From: Setomelanomma holmii
Lineage: Eukaryota; Ascomycota; Dothideomycetes; Pleosporales; Phaeosphaeriaceae
Length of the DNA: 64,000 nt
Reading direction: 5' to 3'
Assembly (NCBI GenBank): GCA_010015745.1
Contig: ML978279.1
Span: forward strand, 24,481 to 88,480
In this document: one piece after another, positions 42,165 through 53,716 of the stretch
Position numbering within the stretch: position 1 is the stretch's first letter
Layout: each line of letters opens with the position of its first letter
The notes under the pieces: generated by a model
Databases searched by the model: none
Told to the model about the DNA's origin: nothing
What the model saw: the letters and a program-made list of their open reading frames with translations, nothing else
Program-made: the position numbers and the translations under genes

Positions 42165-43971
42165 ATGAGTCCTCCAACCGTTCAAGACGAAGTCATCGAG
42201 CAGACGCAGACTACAGAAGGACAAACACAAGGCCACGATGCAGACAGTCACTACCTTTCAAGGTGGCCGCTTGCATTCCTGGTTATGGCACTCATGGCTA
42301 GCAGCTTCATGCTCGCACTCGACAATACAATTCTGGGTCTGTTATTTTGCCTCCGTACTGTGAAACGAAAGACTAATCGTGTCAGCCACGGCTATACCCC
42401 AGATTACCAGTGACTTCCAGAGTCTGAATGACATTGGCTGGTATGGCGCTGCGTACCTCATAACACAGATGTCCTTACTCCCCTCAAGTGGACGCATTTA
42501 CACACTTTTCAACGTCAAGTACTCATTCTGCGCCGCACTGGTCGTGTTTGAGATTGGTTCGATCGTCTGCGCAGCGGCCCCCACCTCGATTGTCCTCATT
42601 GTTGGGAGAGCGATTGCTGGCGCAGGGGCAGCTGCATTGCTCGGTGGTGCCACAATCATAATCTCGTACAGCGTGGAATTGAGGCAGCGTGCCTTGGTGA
42701 TGGCGATGCTTCAGACCGTCTATGGCGTCTCGTCAATTCTCGGCCCTCTGATCGGCGGAGTCATTACAGATAACAAGAAGTTGACATGGCGTTTCTGCTT
42801 CTGGATCAACCTTCGTGAGTAGACTTATGCGTCGGCGGTGACAGTGTTAATAACTGTCAGCATTCGGAGCCCTTTCAATCGCTGCGATCTGGTGGACCCT
42901 CAAAAGGCCTCCGCCAGCCGTGAAGGGAGACATCCCTTGGCAGAGCAAGCTCCAACAGTTAGATCTCCCTGGAGCAGCTTGCTTGGTTTCTTCAACCGTT
43001 TTGCTGCTGTTGGCACTGCAGTGGGGAGGCATCGTGTTTCCGTGGTCCGACGCGAGGGTCTACGGCTGTTTGCTTGGGTTCGGCCTTATCCTTATCGCTT
43101 TTGTCGTCCTACAAGCCACGAGTAAGGACAGGTTCGTGCCTTTGATCTGTGGTGTCCATGGTTCCTGACGTTGAACAGTTGCACAATACCTCTTGCCCTC
43201 TTCAAGAACCGCACTATGTGCGCCGCGTGCGCCTTCATTGCTCTCCTTCAGCTGACGATGGTCGCCCAAACCTATTACTGGCCGATCTACTTCCAATCGG
43301 TCAAGAACACCAGCGCTCGGACTTCAGGTATATACCTACTTCCTCTTATTGTTTCAAACACAGTCTCCACGCTTTGTACAGGCTGGATAATATCGAAAAT
43401 AGGCTTTTATGTGCCTTTCATGTGGATCGGAGCACCGGTGCTGGCTGTTGGGTCTGGGCTATACTTGCTCATGCAAATCACAAGTCCTGCTCGTCAGTGG
43501 ATTCTATACCAGATTGTGAGTGGTATTGGGTACGGAGTTTGTGCCCAGATACCGCTCCTATCTGTCCAAGTTGTATCAAACACAGCCGATGTCCCCACAG
43601 CTTGCGTAATGGTGCTGTTCTTCCAAGGCCTGGGAGGAGCTCTGGCGACAAGCATTGGGCAAAACCTTTTCACAGATGCTTTGCTGGAAAGGTTGCGCTC
43701 CCTTCCAGACGTTGATGCTGCGGCAGTGATCAAGGCTGGAGCAAGGAATTTCAGACAAATCGTCCGCCACGAGCTTCTGAGTCAGGTGGTTGAGGCATTC
43801 CAGTATGCATCGAAGACTGTGTTCATCTTGGCGCTGGCTAGCGCAGCAGGCGCGGCGCTCATTAGTACAGCTATGGAATGGCGATCAGTGCCGCGGAAAG
43901 AGAAGAAGAGTGAGGAAAGCAGCGCGCTTCAACCGCAGGAGGTCGCGACTGGAGAGCTAAAGACGTCGTGA
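42165..43971 (+). CDS. MFS drug/metabolite exporter (DHA2 type, 14 predicted helices)
   Basis: Four exons: 42165-42336, 42386-42814, 42861-43131 and 43179-43971, with introns of 46-49 nt. The product has 554 residues. The first junction restores LDNTILATAIPQIT, the family motif in helix 1. Other hallmarks are DIGWYGAAYLITQMSLLPSS, GRAIAGAGAAALLGGATIII, GVSSILGPLIGGVITD and WRFCFWINLPFGALS across the second junction. The later part has FKNRTMCAACAFIALLQLT and YYWPIYFQSVKNTSARTSGI, typical of DHA2 exporters of fungal clusters. It probably exports the product of the neighbouring PKS and prenyltransferase. The third intron has a weak donor (GTTCGT), but it is the only phase-compatible choice near the junction. 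Confidence 0.92.
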
Positions 43972-44291
43972 GACGCGTCGTGGTGTTGTGGTCAAAGCTC
44001 ATGACGTGATTTGACGTTACCGGTACGCGTCGATACGCAAAGGCCGCTTCCCCTTCTACTGAATCCATACCGACACCAATCGACTTCAAATGCTGCGTGA
44101 TCAATTTGCGATGCTTTGCTGAATCAACAATGGACTTTGTAACTCTGTCAAACCCGAACTCCGAGCACGACCATCATGCCCTCCATACTTCTTCTCACTG
44201 TCCCGAGGTCACTAGTACATGCAGTGCCCGATAACTGCGCCGTTGCATCCGAACCGCCACGCCTGAAGACTGCGGGCAAAGGCTCCGCTAT

Positions 44292-44307
44292 GACCGCTCT
44301 CGCGGTC
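44292..44307. promoter_or_regulatory. Perfect inverted repeat GACCGC-N4-GCGGTC
   Basis: The arms are six bases each with a four-base spacer. CGG/CCG half sites are the usual recognition elements of Zn2Cys6 regulators. The site lies about 1 kb upstream of the PKS start. Function is inferred only. Confidence 0.4.
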
Positions 44308-44336
44308 GCGGGCCGTGTGACAGGTCTTCCGCGGTA

Positions 44337-44359
44337 AGCGGCTGCGTATCTAAGCCGCT
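44337..44359. promoter_or_regulatory. Perfect inverted repeat AGCGGC-N11-GCCGCT
   Basis: A second CGG/CCG inverted repeat lies 29 bp after the first. The 11-nt spacing falls in the range recognised by dimeric Zn2Cys6 factors. No binding data are implied. Confidence 0.4.
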
Positions 44360-45326
44360 CGCTGCGTGGGATGTTTCCAGCCGCATGTCTTTAAGCTTCC
44401 GGCGTCAGGCTAAACACGCTTGATCCTGATCTGCACGTCGGGCGGATGTCACCCAAACTCGCATACATCCTCCGTCCATTCTTGCAATCACGTGCGTCAG
44501 GCATCCCATCTTTATATGACAGTCTGCGGCGTGATTACTGCCTTCAAGTGTAGTGGATCAAGATCCTTGGTAAGTGCTGATGCCGCCTTACCGCTCTACT
44601 ATCGCCAACGTCACGTCGATCCATTATCGGGAACGCGACGCAGCTGTGGATTCGGATGGTGGAGACATTGGTAGTCGCGGAAGTACACTCACGATGGCAG
44701 GAGCCGCGATACGGCTAAACGTCTACACTCAGCGATACTGGCAATCCATAGCGCCTTTCCACTATCCACCACGGTGGTACCTCAGACTTGCGATTATCTA
44801 AGATGGCGATATGCAGTGCACGCAAAATTCGCCAACATCGACTCTTCTCAAAGGCACCCATCAAGAAAGAATGCCCCATGCACGCTAAGCATGTCTTGGC
44901 TTGGGCTACGTATGATTATCCACGACTAGTGGCGAGGTACAGGACCCCTGGAGTACCTGTGTCAATTCCGCTAGCGCATCGACTTGCAGTATGTTTACCT
45001 ATCGGTTCGTCTCTTCGCCTTAGGGGTGAGGGTTATGTCCTTTTGGGCACGGAGCTCAACAACGACTGCATAGGGTTGGCGAGGTCTAGTGTTCAGGAGA
45101 CCGGGCGAGGAAGGCAGTGGATAGTCAAGGGCTGGTGGCCAGGTACTGTTGAGCAGACCCTGGCGTCGTCGACCATCCATATCTAGCCGGTCAATGTGGC
45201 TTACTGGCATGCTACTAGTTGTATACCGTTGTTAAAGGATCATGCCGACTTTGCTACCGATCAAGCTACAAGACCTGAGATCTTTCAAAAACCAAGACAT
45301 AGGCACTTTCGTCCACTAGCAACGAG

Positions 45327-48300
45327 ATGACAACAACCGACGAGATCGAGCCGATTGCGATCGTTGGGCTAGGATGCCGTTTTCCAGGGGGAGCGAATAG
45401 CCCAGAGGCATTATGGGAAATGCTTGCGAATGGTCGCACTGGGTGGACCGAGATACCAGCAGACCGCTACACATGGAGATCGTTCTATCACCCGGACCCG
45501 GATGCTGACGCGGCTCATAATCAGGCGGGTGGCGGTTATATCGATAGAGATTTGGCAGCATTCGATGCTTCATTCTTCAGCATCCCGACGCAAGAGGCAA
45601 ACGCCCTCGACCCTCAGCAGAGAATACAACTTGAGACGGCCTACGAAGCGCTCGAAAGTGCAGGGCTCTCAATCGACAACATCAAAGGTTCAAGAACCTC
45701 GGTGCACATAGCAACCGTAAGTCGCGACTATGATAGAAACGCATATCGCGACCCTCAAGACCTAGCAAAATACCATCTCACAGGATGCGGAGAGGCAATT
45801 GCGTCTGGCCGAATAGCATATACCTTCGATCTTCGTGGGCCATGTTTCTCACTAGACACGGGCTGCTCTGGGAGCCTGGTCGGCCTTCATTTGGCATGCC
45901 AGGGACTGCGCTCAAGGGAGACGGACATGGCCTTGGTCGGTGGGACGAATTTATTACTGAGCCCTGACATGACTATAGCGATGTCGAAGTTACAGTATGT
46001 GCGAGAACAATAAAGCATTGGGCGATGCTAATTCTGTTTCAGCATGTTGAATGATGATGGCAAATGCTATGCGTTTGATAGTCGAGGAAAGGGATATGCT
46101 CGGTCTGAAGGCGTCAGCGCGATAGTGCTCAAGCGGTTGAGCGATGCGATTGCGGCTGGAGACCCGATCAGAGCCGTTGTAAGAAATTCCGGGATCAACC
46201 AAGACGGTAAAACGAACGGAATCATGTTGCCAAATCCACAAGCGCAAGAAGAGTTAATGCGATCAATTCACGTCAACGCTGGGCTGGCTCCGGCTCACAC
46301 GGCATACATTGAGGCGCACGGAACTGGAACATTGGCTGGTGATACAGCAGAGTTGACCTCGATCTACAAGGTCTTCTGCGAAGGGATCAAGCGCACCTCA
46401 CCACTCTTTGTCGGCTCGATAAAGGCCAACATTGGACACTGCGAAAGTGCCAGTGGTCTGGCAGGGTTAATCAAAACAGTGCTAGCACTTGAGAAAGGAC
46501 AAATCCCCCCGGTACCGGACGTTCTCGACATTAAGAAAGGTCTGAACCTGAAGGAGCGCAACATCAGAATACCACAGCAACTGGAACTATGGCCAGAAGG
46601 CAACGTACGGCGAGCAGCAATCAACTCATTCGGCTACGGCGGCACGAACGTGGCTGCCATAATCGACAGCTATGATGCTCCAAAGGAAAAGGGTGGACAT
46701 CGCTGCCATGCCGTCCCAAACGGTGTCGATGGCGTGGGTGCGCGCGAAGTTGAAGGGGCACTTCACCTTTTCGTTATCTCAGCCAGATCACCCAAGTCAT
46801 TGAGCGACAACCTGGAGAACGTCAAGCGGTGGGCCAATGACAGAGAACTCGATTCACTCACTTTCAGTCGCTTGGCATACACCCTTTCCGCCCGGCGCAC
46901 ACATTTACCATTACGCAAAAGCTTCCATGCTCGAGGACCCGCGGAATTCGTGCTCCGCATGACAGAGGCAATAGTGCGACCAACGCAGAAGCACGCTGTG
47001 AAACGTAATTTGACTTTCTTGTTTACTGGACAGGGAGCCCAATGGTATGCAATGGGTCGCGAGCTCATGCGATCGTACCCTGCGTTTGTAAAGTCAATCC
47101 ATTGGTCCGAGCACCTGCTCAAGGACCTTGGAGCGTCCTGGAGTCTGCGAGATGAGATGAGCAAAGACCAGGCATCCAGCAATATCAACAAGAGCAGCAT
47201 ATCACAACCGGCGACCACTGCCCTACAAATTGCGCTGGTAGATCTTCTGAGCAATTTCCAGATTCGTGCGAACACAGTCATTGGCCATTCGAGCGGGGAG
47301 ATCGCAGCAGCATACGCAGCTGGTGCTCTTGACCATGCATCTGCAATACGTGTTTCTTACCACCGTAGTAAGGTCGCTGACCTGGCGAAGCACGCGACTG
47401 GTCGCAGAGGCGGGATGTTAGTTGCCAACATCAGCGAGACTGAAGCGGTCCAGTATATCAGGCGCATTGGCGAAGAGAAGTTGTCGGTGGCTTGCGTTAG
47501 TACCCACAAACGTGAAGAACATCATTCATATATATGCTGACTTCTTACAACTTTTCAGGTTAACAGTCCTGTCAGTGTTACGATCTCAGGAGACGAGGAT
47601 GCCATCGATATCCTCAAAACCATCCTCGACACTAATCTTGTCACCGCACGAATTCTGGCTGTTGACGTTGCTTATCATTCGCATCATATGCGAGCGGTCG
47701 CAGATCAGTATTTCGAATCTCTCAACGGTCTTGAAGCAACGAGGCCTCGTCAGAATATTTGCTTTCTCTCCTCAGTCACTGGGCAGAAGAAGACCTCGGA
47801 ATTCGGAGCAGAGTACTGGGTCGAAAACCTCGTATCTACTGTTCGCTTCTCTGACGCTATACTGTCCGCGCAGGCTTCAGATTCAAACCAAAGTTCGGCC
47901 GGAAAGATGCGAATATTCGGGGAGATCGGCCCACATAGTGCACTCGCAGGCCCACTCAGGCAGACCCTCGCGTCTTCGCACCTTCACTCTCCTTACAGAT
48001 ATGCTTCGGCACTTGTGCGTGGCAAGAACGCGCATGAGACCGTTCTTGAGTTTGTGGGCAGACTTTTCGAAGCAGGTCAGACTATCGACTTCCAGGCCGT
48101 ACAGGCCTTTGGTGACGACGTGGAAAAGAGGGAGATGATCTGCGACTTGCCGCCATATGCTTGGGACCACTCGCAAAAATACTGGCACGAATCACGATTG
48201 AGCAAGGAGTATCGATTCCGTAAGCACCCTCACCATGATCTCCTAGGCTTGCGCCTCATTGGTAGTACACCATTCGAGCCTCTGTGGAGGAACATACTTA

Positions 48301-51300
48301 GCGTTGATGCACAGCCATGGCTGCGAGAGCACGTCATCGATGGTTCCGCAATCCTGCCGGGAGCCAGCTTCTTATGCATGGTGGTGGAAGCTGCGCGACA
48401 ATTAAACAATGAAAGAGGCGGAGATGCTATCGAGCGTTTTCACCTGAGACGTGTGGCATACTCGAAGCCGATTGTCATACCGGACTCTCCAGGCAAGGTC
48501 GAATTGATGATCAGTCTTGTGTCTCCGAATCAAGCAACAGCATCCGCGCATGGCTCCGGAAAATGGGCGACTTTCCGCATTACTTCTACCACAGACAACA
48601 AGACTTGGGACTTGAACTGCACTGGCTTCATCAGGCTTGAGCATAAGACCAGAGCGCCGAACGAGGTAGACGAGGGCCGTGAAGAACGAAGCGCGACCCT
48701 AGAACTGCAAAATCGACTCATCGACATCGGATCAAGTTGCACGCAGAACATCAATTCAGACTCGTTGTATGATGAAATGCGTACAAACGGTGTCGACTAC
48801 GGTCCGAACTTTGCGACAATTAGAGAGCTTCTTCTTGGACACTGCCAAGCTGTCGGGAAGGTTAGCATCCCAGATATAGCAGCATGTATGCCTTCGGGAT
48901 ATATGCAGCCTCACTCAATACACCCGGCGACTTTTGATGCGCTAATGCATATCGTACTGCCGCTCTACTCCAGACATTGTAGCACAGGACCGGTCATGTT
49001 GACCTCGATTGATGAGGTCACCATCCTCGCAGATATGGTGTCGACGCCTGGAAGTCGCATCAGCGTATGCTGTGCTTTATCACCATCAGGACCATCAGCT
49101 GGCTCCGTTGATGTCATTGCATTTCAAGGCGCAGACGCGAAAGCAACGCCAGTCGTTGTACTGCGCGGTGAGAAATTCCAAGGTATCGGCGGTACTGCGT
49201 CTGCAAATCCTGACCCGCTTGCCAGTGCTTTGTTTCATCAGCCGTGTGTGCCTCTTAAGATGACGGCACAAGTCCCGGGAATGTTAAGCAGTATCTGCTT
49301 CACAGAGGACGAAACTTCCAAAGCGCCCCTCAAGCCGGACGAGATCGAGATCAAAGCTCGCGCCTTTGCTGTCGACGCGACTGATATCGATATGGTTCTG
49401 AAAAGGAGCAGCGACGCCTATAGCATTGGTGAGTGCGCTGGTGTCGTCACAGCAGTTGGCGCCGACTTCAAAGAAACAATCCGAATTGGCGAAAGAGTAT
49501 GTTGCTGGAATACAGCCACACCATTCGCTAGCCATACACGCGTTAATGGAGCATTCGTGCAAAGAATGCCAAAAGACTGGTCTTTCGAAGCAGCAGCAGC
49601 TATCCCGAAAGACATGACACTAGCTCTCTACGGCCTGCAGCATATCGCACAGCTTGGCTCAGGACAGACGGTCTTAATAAACGATGCAGGCGGTTCTCTA
49701 GGGCATGCTGCAGCATTTCTCGCACAATGCTTGAGCCTCAATGTCCTCGCGACTGTCCAAAGCCGAGAGGAACGCGAGCATTTACAATCGATCTGCGGCA
49801 TTGCTACCAATAGCATCTTCTGCGCCGGAGACTTGACTCTGCGATCAACTATTCTGCGCTCCACCAGCGGTCAAGGTGTTGCCGCGGTCTTCAACACCTC
49901 AAACACTCCTCTTACCGATGACATATTGGTTTGCGTAGCACATTTCGGGACAGTCGTCAACATCGGACACCCTAAGAATCGAATTGCATCAATGCTGGAA
50001 CCCACTGGACGAGCCTTGAATATTGTCGCTTTTGATGCGGGCCAACTTCTGAGATATCGTCCGTCTGCTGCATGTACAACTTTCAGAGAGGTTGTGACGC
50101 TGTTGCGCAACACAAACTCTCTTGATACCATGCTTCATATCAATGCGATACCGTTGCAAGACGCTGCTCTGGCATTCAAAGGAGTACAGATGCAGTCTTA
50201 CATAGGGAAAGCTGTGCTGTCAACGAGCGAAGAGACTGAAATCAAGGTTAAGCAGCCACAAATTGCTCGTCCATATCTTAACGTTGATCGCCTCCTTCAA
50301 GCCGTGGCCAAGTTGTCTGCGCCGCAAGCACAGAAAGAGGAACTCCTCGCAATATTGACAGCTGGTCGCGAATCTCAAACAGACATAAGCGTAGGGCTTG
50401 CATCAAACGTACTTAACGGATCAGCGGCGAATGATGCTGGTGCCTACGCAAGTTTTGAGAAGCAACTGAAGCTCGCGAGGAGCAGGGAGAACGCGCGAAA
50501 GGTTGTTCTCGACGCTATAGTTCATCAAATGGCGACTCTTGTGACAATGTCTTCTGATCAAGTGGACCTATATGCTCCGCTGGCGGACTTAGGTCTTGAC
50601 TCACTCATCGCCATCGACTTCAAAAATTGGATTGGTCGTATTCTGGGAGCGACACTCCGGACTCATGAGATCCTCGAAGCTTCCGGCCTTGACAGCATAA
50701 GTATTTTGATTGGCGAACGCAGCACATTCATCTCGAAAGACTTAGATGAAGCAAATCATGAAAGAGTGAACGGTGTTACTCCGGCTAGTTCGATCTTAGC
50801 GCCACAAATTGTGTATGAGGCTGTTCAGCCGCAGAGCAACGGTGCTTCTGGAGATGATATTATTCAGACCATGGCAAATGGCGTCAACGGTACCTATTCT
50901 ACCAATGGCCACAGTCTTGTCCAAAGATACGAACGACAGCAAGGCTTCCACGTCAACAAGCTGCCCAAATACCCCTTCCTGCATCTCGAGGATTTGATGC
51001 AGTCGTATCTGCTATCCGTAAAGGCATTAGCTAGCGAGTCCGAGTATCAGCAGACCCTTCGTACCATCGATGAATTCCAAGAACCTGGAAGTATTGGTAG
51101 ATCATTGTATGAGAGAGCCGCAACCATGGCCAGCGACCCCACAGTTGAGAATTGGGAATGGGAGCTGCAACTTCGTCATGCACATCTCAACCGACGAGCA
51201 CCCCTCGTCCCCTTCAACAGCTTCTGGTTCAGTCATCCCATCAGTAAGCGACAGCACTCACAAGCGGAGAGGGCCGCGTTGATTGCGTGGACAACTTTTG

Positions 51301-52781
51301 ACTACAAGTTACGCCTAGAAGCTGGAGACGTGCCGCCACTGATTCTAAATGAGCAAGAGCTGACCACAGCATATCATCCCTGGATCTTCAATGCGACCCG
51401 GCAGCCTTGCATCCGGAGCGATGAGATGAAGAGATATCCGGGCAATGACTACTGCGTGGTCATGCGACGAGGTCGTGCGTTCAAAGTTAGTCTGTACATG
51501 GACAATCGGCCTGCCACATACCAGGAGCTCTTTAATCATATCTGTGAGGTCTCGCACGCAAAGCTTGAGCCTGCTCCCTGGGGACTCTTGACATGCGACA
51601 ACAGACAGGCGTGGGCTGAGGTAAGGTGTTTAAGATTGATGTGAAGGGCGCTCTGACGATATCTAGAAACGGTCGTATCTGCAACAGCTCACAGCGAAGA
51701 ATTCGGAGACTATTGCGGCTATCGAGGCATCTGCTTTCATAATATGTCTCGACGGAGCCTCACCAACAAATGCTGCAGAACGAGCCAGACAATTCCACTT
51801 TGGCGGCGAAAAGGATGCAGGCAACCGCTGGAACGACAAGTCTCTCCAGTTCGTGGTGTGCACTAACGGCGTCTCAGGCGTCATTGGCGAGCATACTATG
51901 CTCGATGCTTTGACGTTGAGCCAGCTCAACGACACAATTGCGCAAGCCATCAGTAGCCACCAATCTTCGAACGAATGGATACGCGCAACGAAAACCGAAC
52001 ACCAGCTTGTGGAAATGCCAATACAGATTGATAACATGATCAACACTCATATCGAGAAGGTTCGTGCCGACTATATTGCGGCCACCTCCACCGCAGAACA
52101 TGCTTTCCTCACCTTCGACAACTATGGGGCAACTTTCCTCCGTGCGCAGAGGTGCTCACCGAAGAGCGTGTTTCAAATGGTAGTCCAGCTCGCCGCCTTG
52201 GAGCTTTTTGGCTACAGCCCAGCGTGCTGGGAGACCGTATCCGTAGCGCACTTTCACATGGGTCGAGTCGAGATCATCCAAGTCATTCTTCCTGCAGTCG
52301 CCGAGTTTCTCGCCGCAGCTCAAGACACTACCAAATCACTAAGCGAACGGCGCAGGCTCCTAATCGAAGCAACAAGAGCACATACCGCGGCGGTGAGCAA
52401 AGCAAATCGAGGCCAGAGCGCTGAGCGTAACCTATCAGCCCTGCGCGTCCTGTTGCGTGATGGCGAAGAGACTCCTTCTTTGTACGAGGATCCCGTATAC
52501 AAGCGTGCTAGGCCACGCAAAATTATGAGCCATTGCTTCGGAACCGGCATGATGGAAAAAGGCTTTCTGTTCAGAGATCCGGAGTCGGTGTGGGTGCACT
52601 ACGAGGTGTATGATTCGAGGTAAGTGCTGATTGTGCGGCCTGCAGCCTCGAGACTCCAGATCCACTGATTATAAATAGCGTTTATTTTTCGGTCACAACA
52701 GCTGAGGAAGGTCGTGCCAGTCGCTTTTGTAACCTATTGAGAGATAATGCGGCACTGGTACGAGAGATACTGCAGGCTTGA
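45327..52781 (+). CDS. Reducing-type polyketide synthase with C-terminal carnitine acyltransferase (KS-AT-DH-ER-ACP-cAT, no KR)
   Basis: Five exons: 45327-45994, 46043-47495, 47559-51620, 51667-52619 and 52679-52781, giving 2,412 residues. KS (about 8-430): Cys180 in DTGCSGSL, His315 in EAHGTGT, His355 in NIGHCES. AT (about 545-850): GQGAQW, Ser639 in GHSSGE, and a YHSHHM histidine. DH (about 935-1250): WLREHVIDGSAILPG with His965, and Asp1167 in HPATFDAL. ER-like region (about 1280-1590): SIGECAGVVTAVG and GGSLGHAAAF, divergent from usual nucleotide-binding motifs. ACP: Ser1722 in LGLDSLIAIDFKNW. A choline/carnitine acyltransferase domain (about 1843-2412) has its catalytic His2137 in GVIGEHTMLDA and YSPACWETVSVAHFHMGRVE. 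No methyltransferase or ketoreductase is recognisable between DH, ER and ACP. A related terminal acyltransferase in a Trichoderma PKS, as I recall, reversibly releases the chain onto small alcohols; that role is inferred here. Confidence 0.93.
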
Positions 52782-53716
52782 TGTTATGAATGGACCTTTG
52801 GGTGAAATTGCTTGTTTGAAAACAATTTCAACTTTCTCAATTACCCTTGCTTTTCCTGAAAGTGTTCGCAAGAGTCTGTCCGGCGGCATCCCCAAAGCTG
52901 TTCCCGTGGTCGATTCAGAAATGTATCGCCGAGCTAAGCCTAAACGGTGCTAGCGCCACCACAGCACTGAAATGTGCTTGCTCAGTACCTGTTCCAGTTC
53001 ATGAACCACGCACTTCTTCGTCACCGCGACTACAGGTGTCGAAGCGTGCGAGGGGATTCCAAGATGATGGTCAAGTGGCTGTGCCAATACCCAGTATGCG
53101 CCTGTGTCGTCCAGACTTGCCATCGCACCACCCTTTCAACCCGAAAGCTGACGACACCCTGAGGCATACAATCCGAGGTACGCCGCGGGAATGCAGAAGA
53201 TACAGCTCTCTGTAAGTACGGCTGGGCTTGTGTGGAGCCATCGCATGCTGTGATTGGATGATTCACGTTTAGCGAGCGAGTCGATTCGCGTGGCATTCGT
53301 CCTCCACCCTTGGCACAGATTCTATGCCTCCCGCATACCAGCGCGTACATAAACTTCGTTCGACGTTGCAAGTCTTATTCACGTATGCGCAAATTTTGAC
53401 TCACATTTTTGCTGCCAACGCATGCTCACGACCTTCTGAAGACTGGATCCCCGACGTGCCGATAAGGCTGCGGTAGAGTTGCCTTGCTTCACCTAAGCCA
53501 TCTCTCTGGGAGCACATTGCTTCCCAGTTTGCGCTCCTTTCGACTCGCTCCTGGCGAAGACTTGAGCAGTCTTCGCCTTCTCTCCGCTCTTCCCTGCTTT
53601 CTGCAGAGAGAGCTTTTGTCTCATCAGATTTCAGACACGCTCACAGTAGTCGCCCTGAACACTTCTTCAGTCCGTTCGCCTTCGAACATGAGCTCAATCC
53701 GGTGTATTACGTGGGG
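52782..53716. other. PKS 3' flank and upstream region of zinc-finger gene
   Basis: Frames of 62-122 codons occur but have no recognisable character. The last 250 bp are CT-rich, as expected for a leader of the following gene. Confidence 0.4.

Larger units (their letters stand above)
43972..45326. other. 1.35-kb PKS upstream region
   Basis: No gene recognised. It should contain the PKS promoter and the 3' flank of the MFS gene. It includes two CGG/CCG inverted repeats, annotated separately. Confidence 0.5.

Noticed and set aside
52847..53215. 122-codon plus-strand frame between PKS and zinc-finger gene
   Set aside because: No domain and no supporting splice sites. It starts just after the PKS stop codon and probably lies in the 3' flank.
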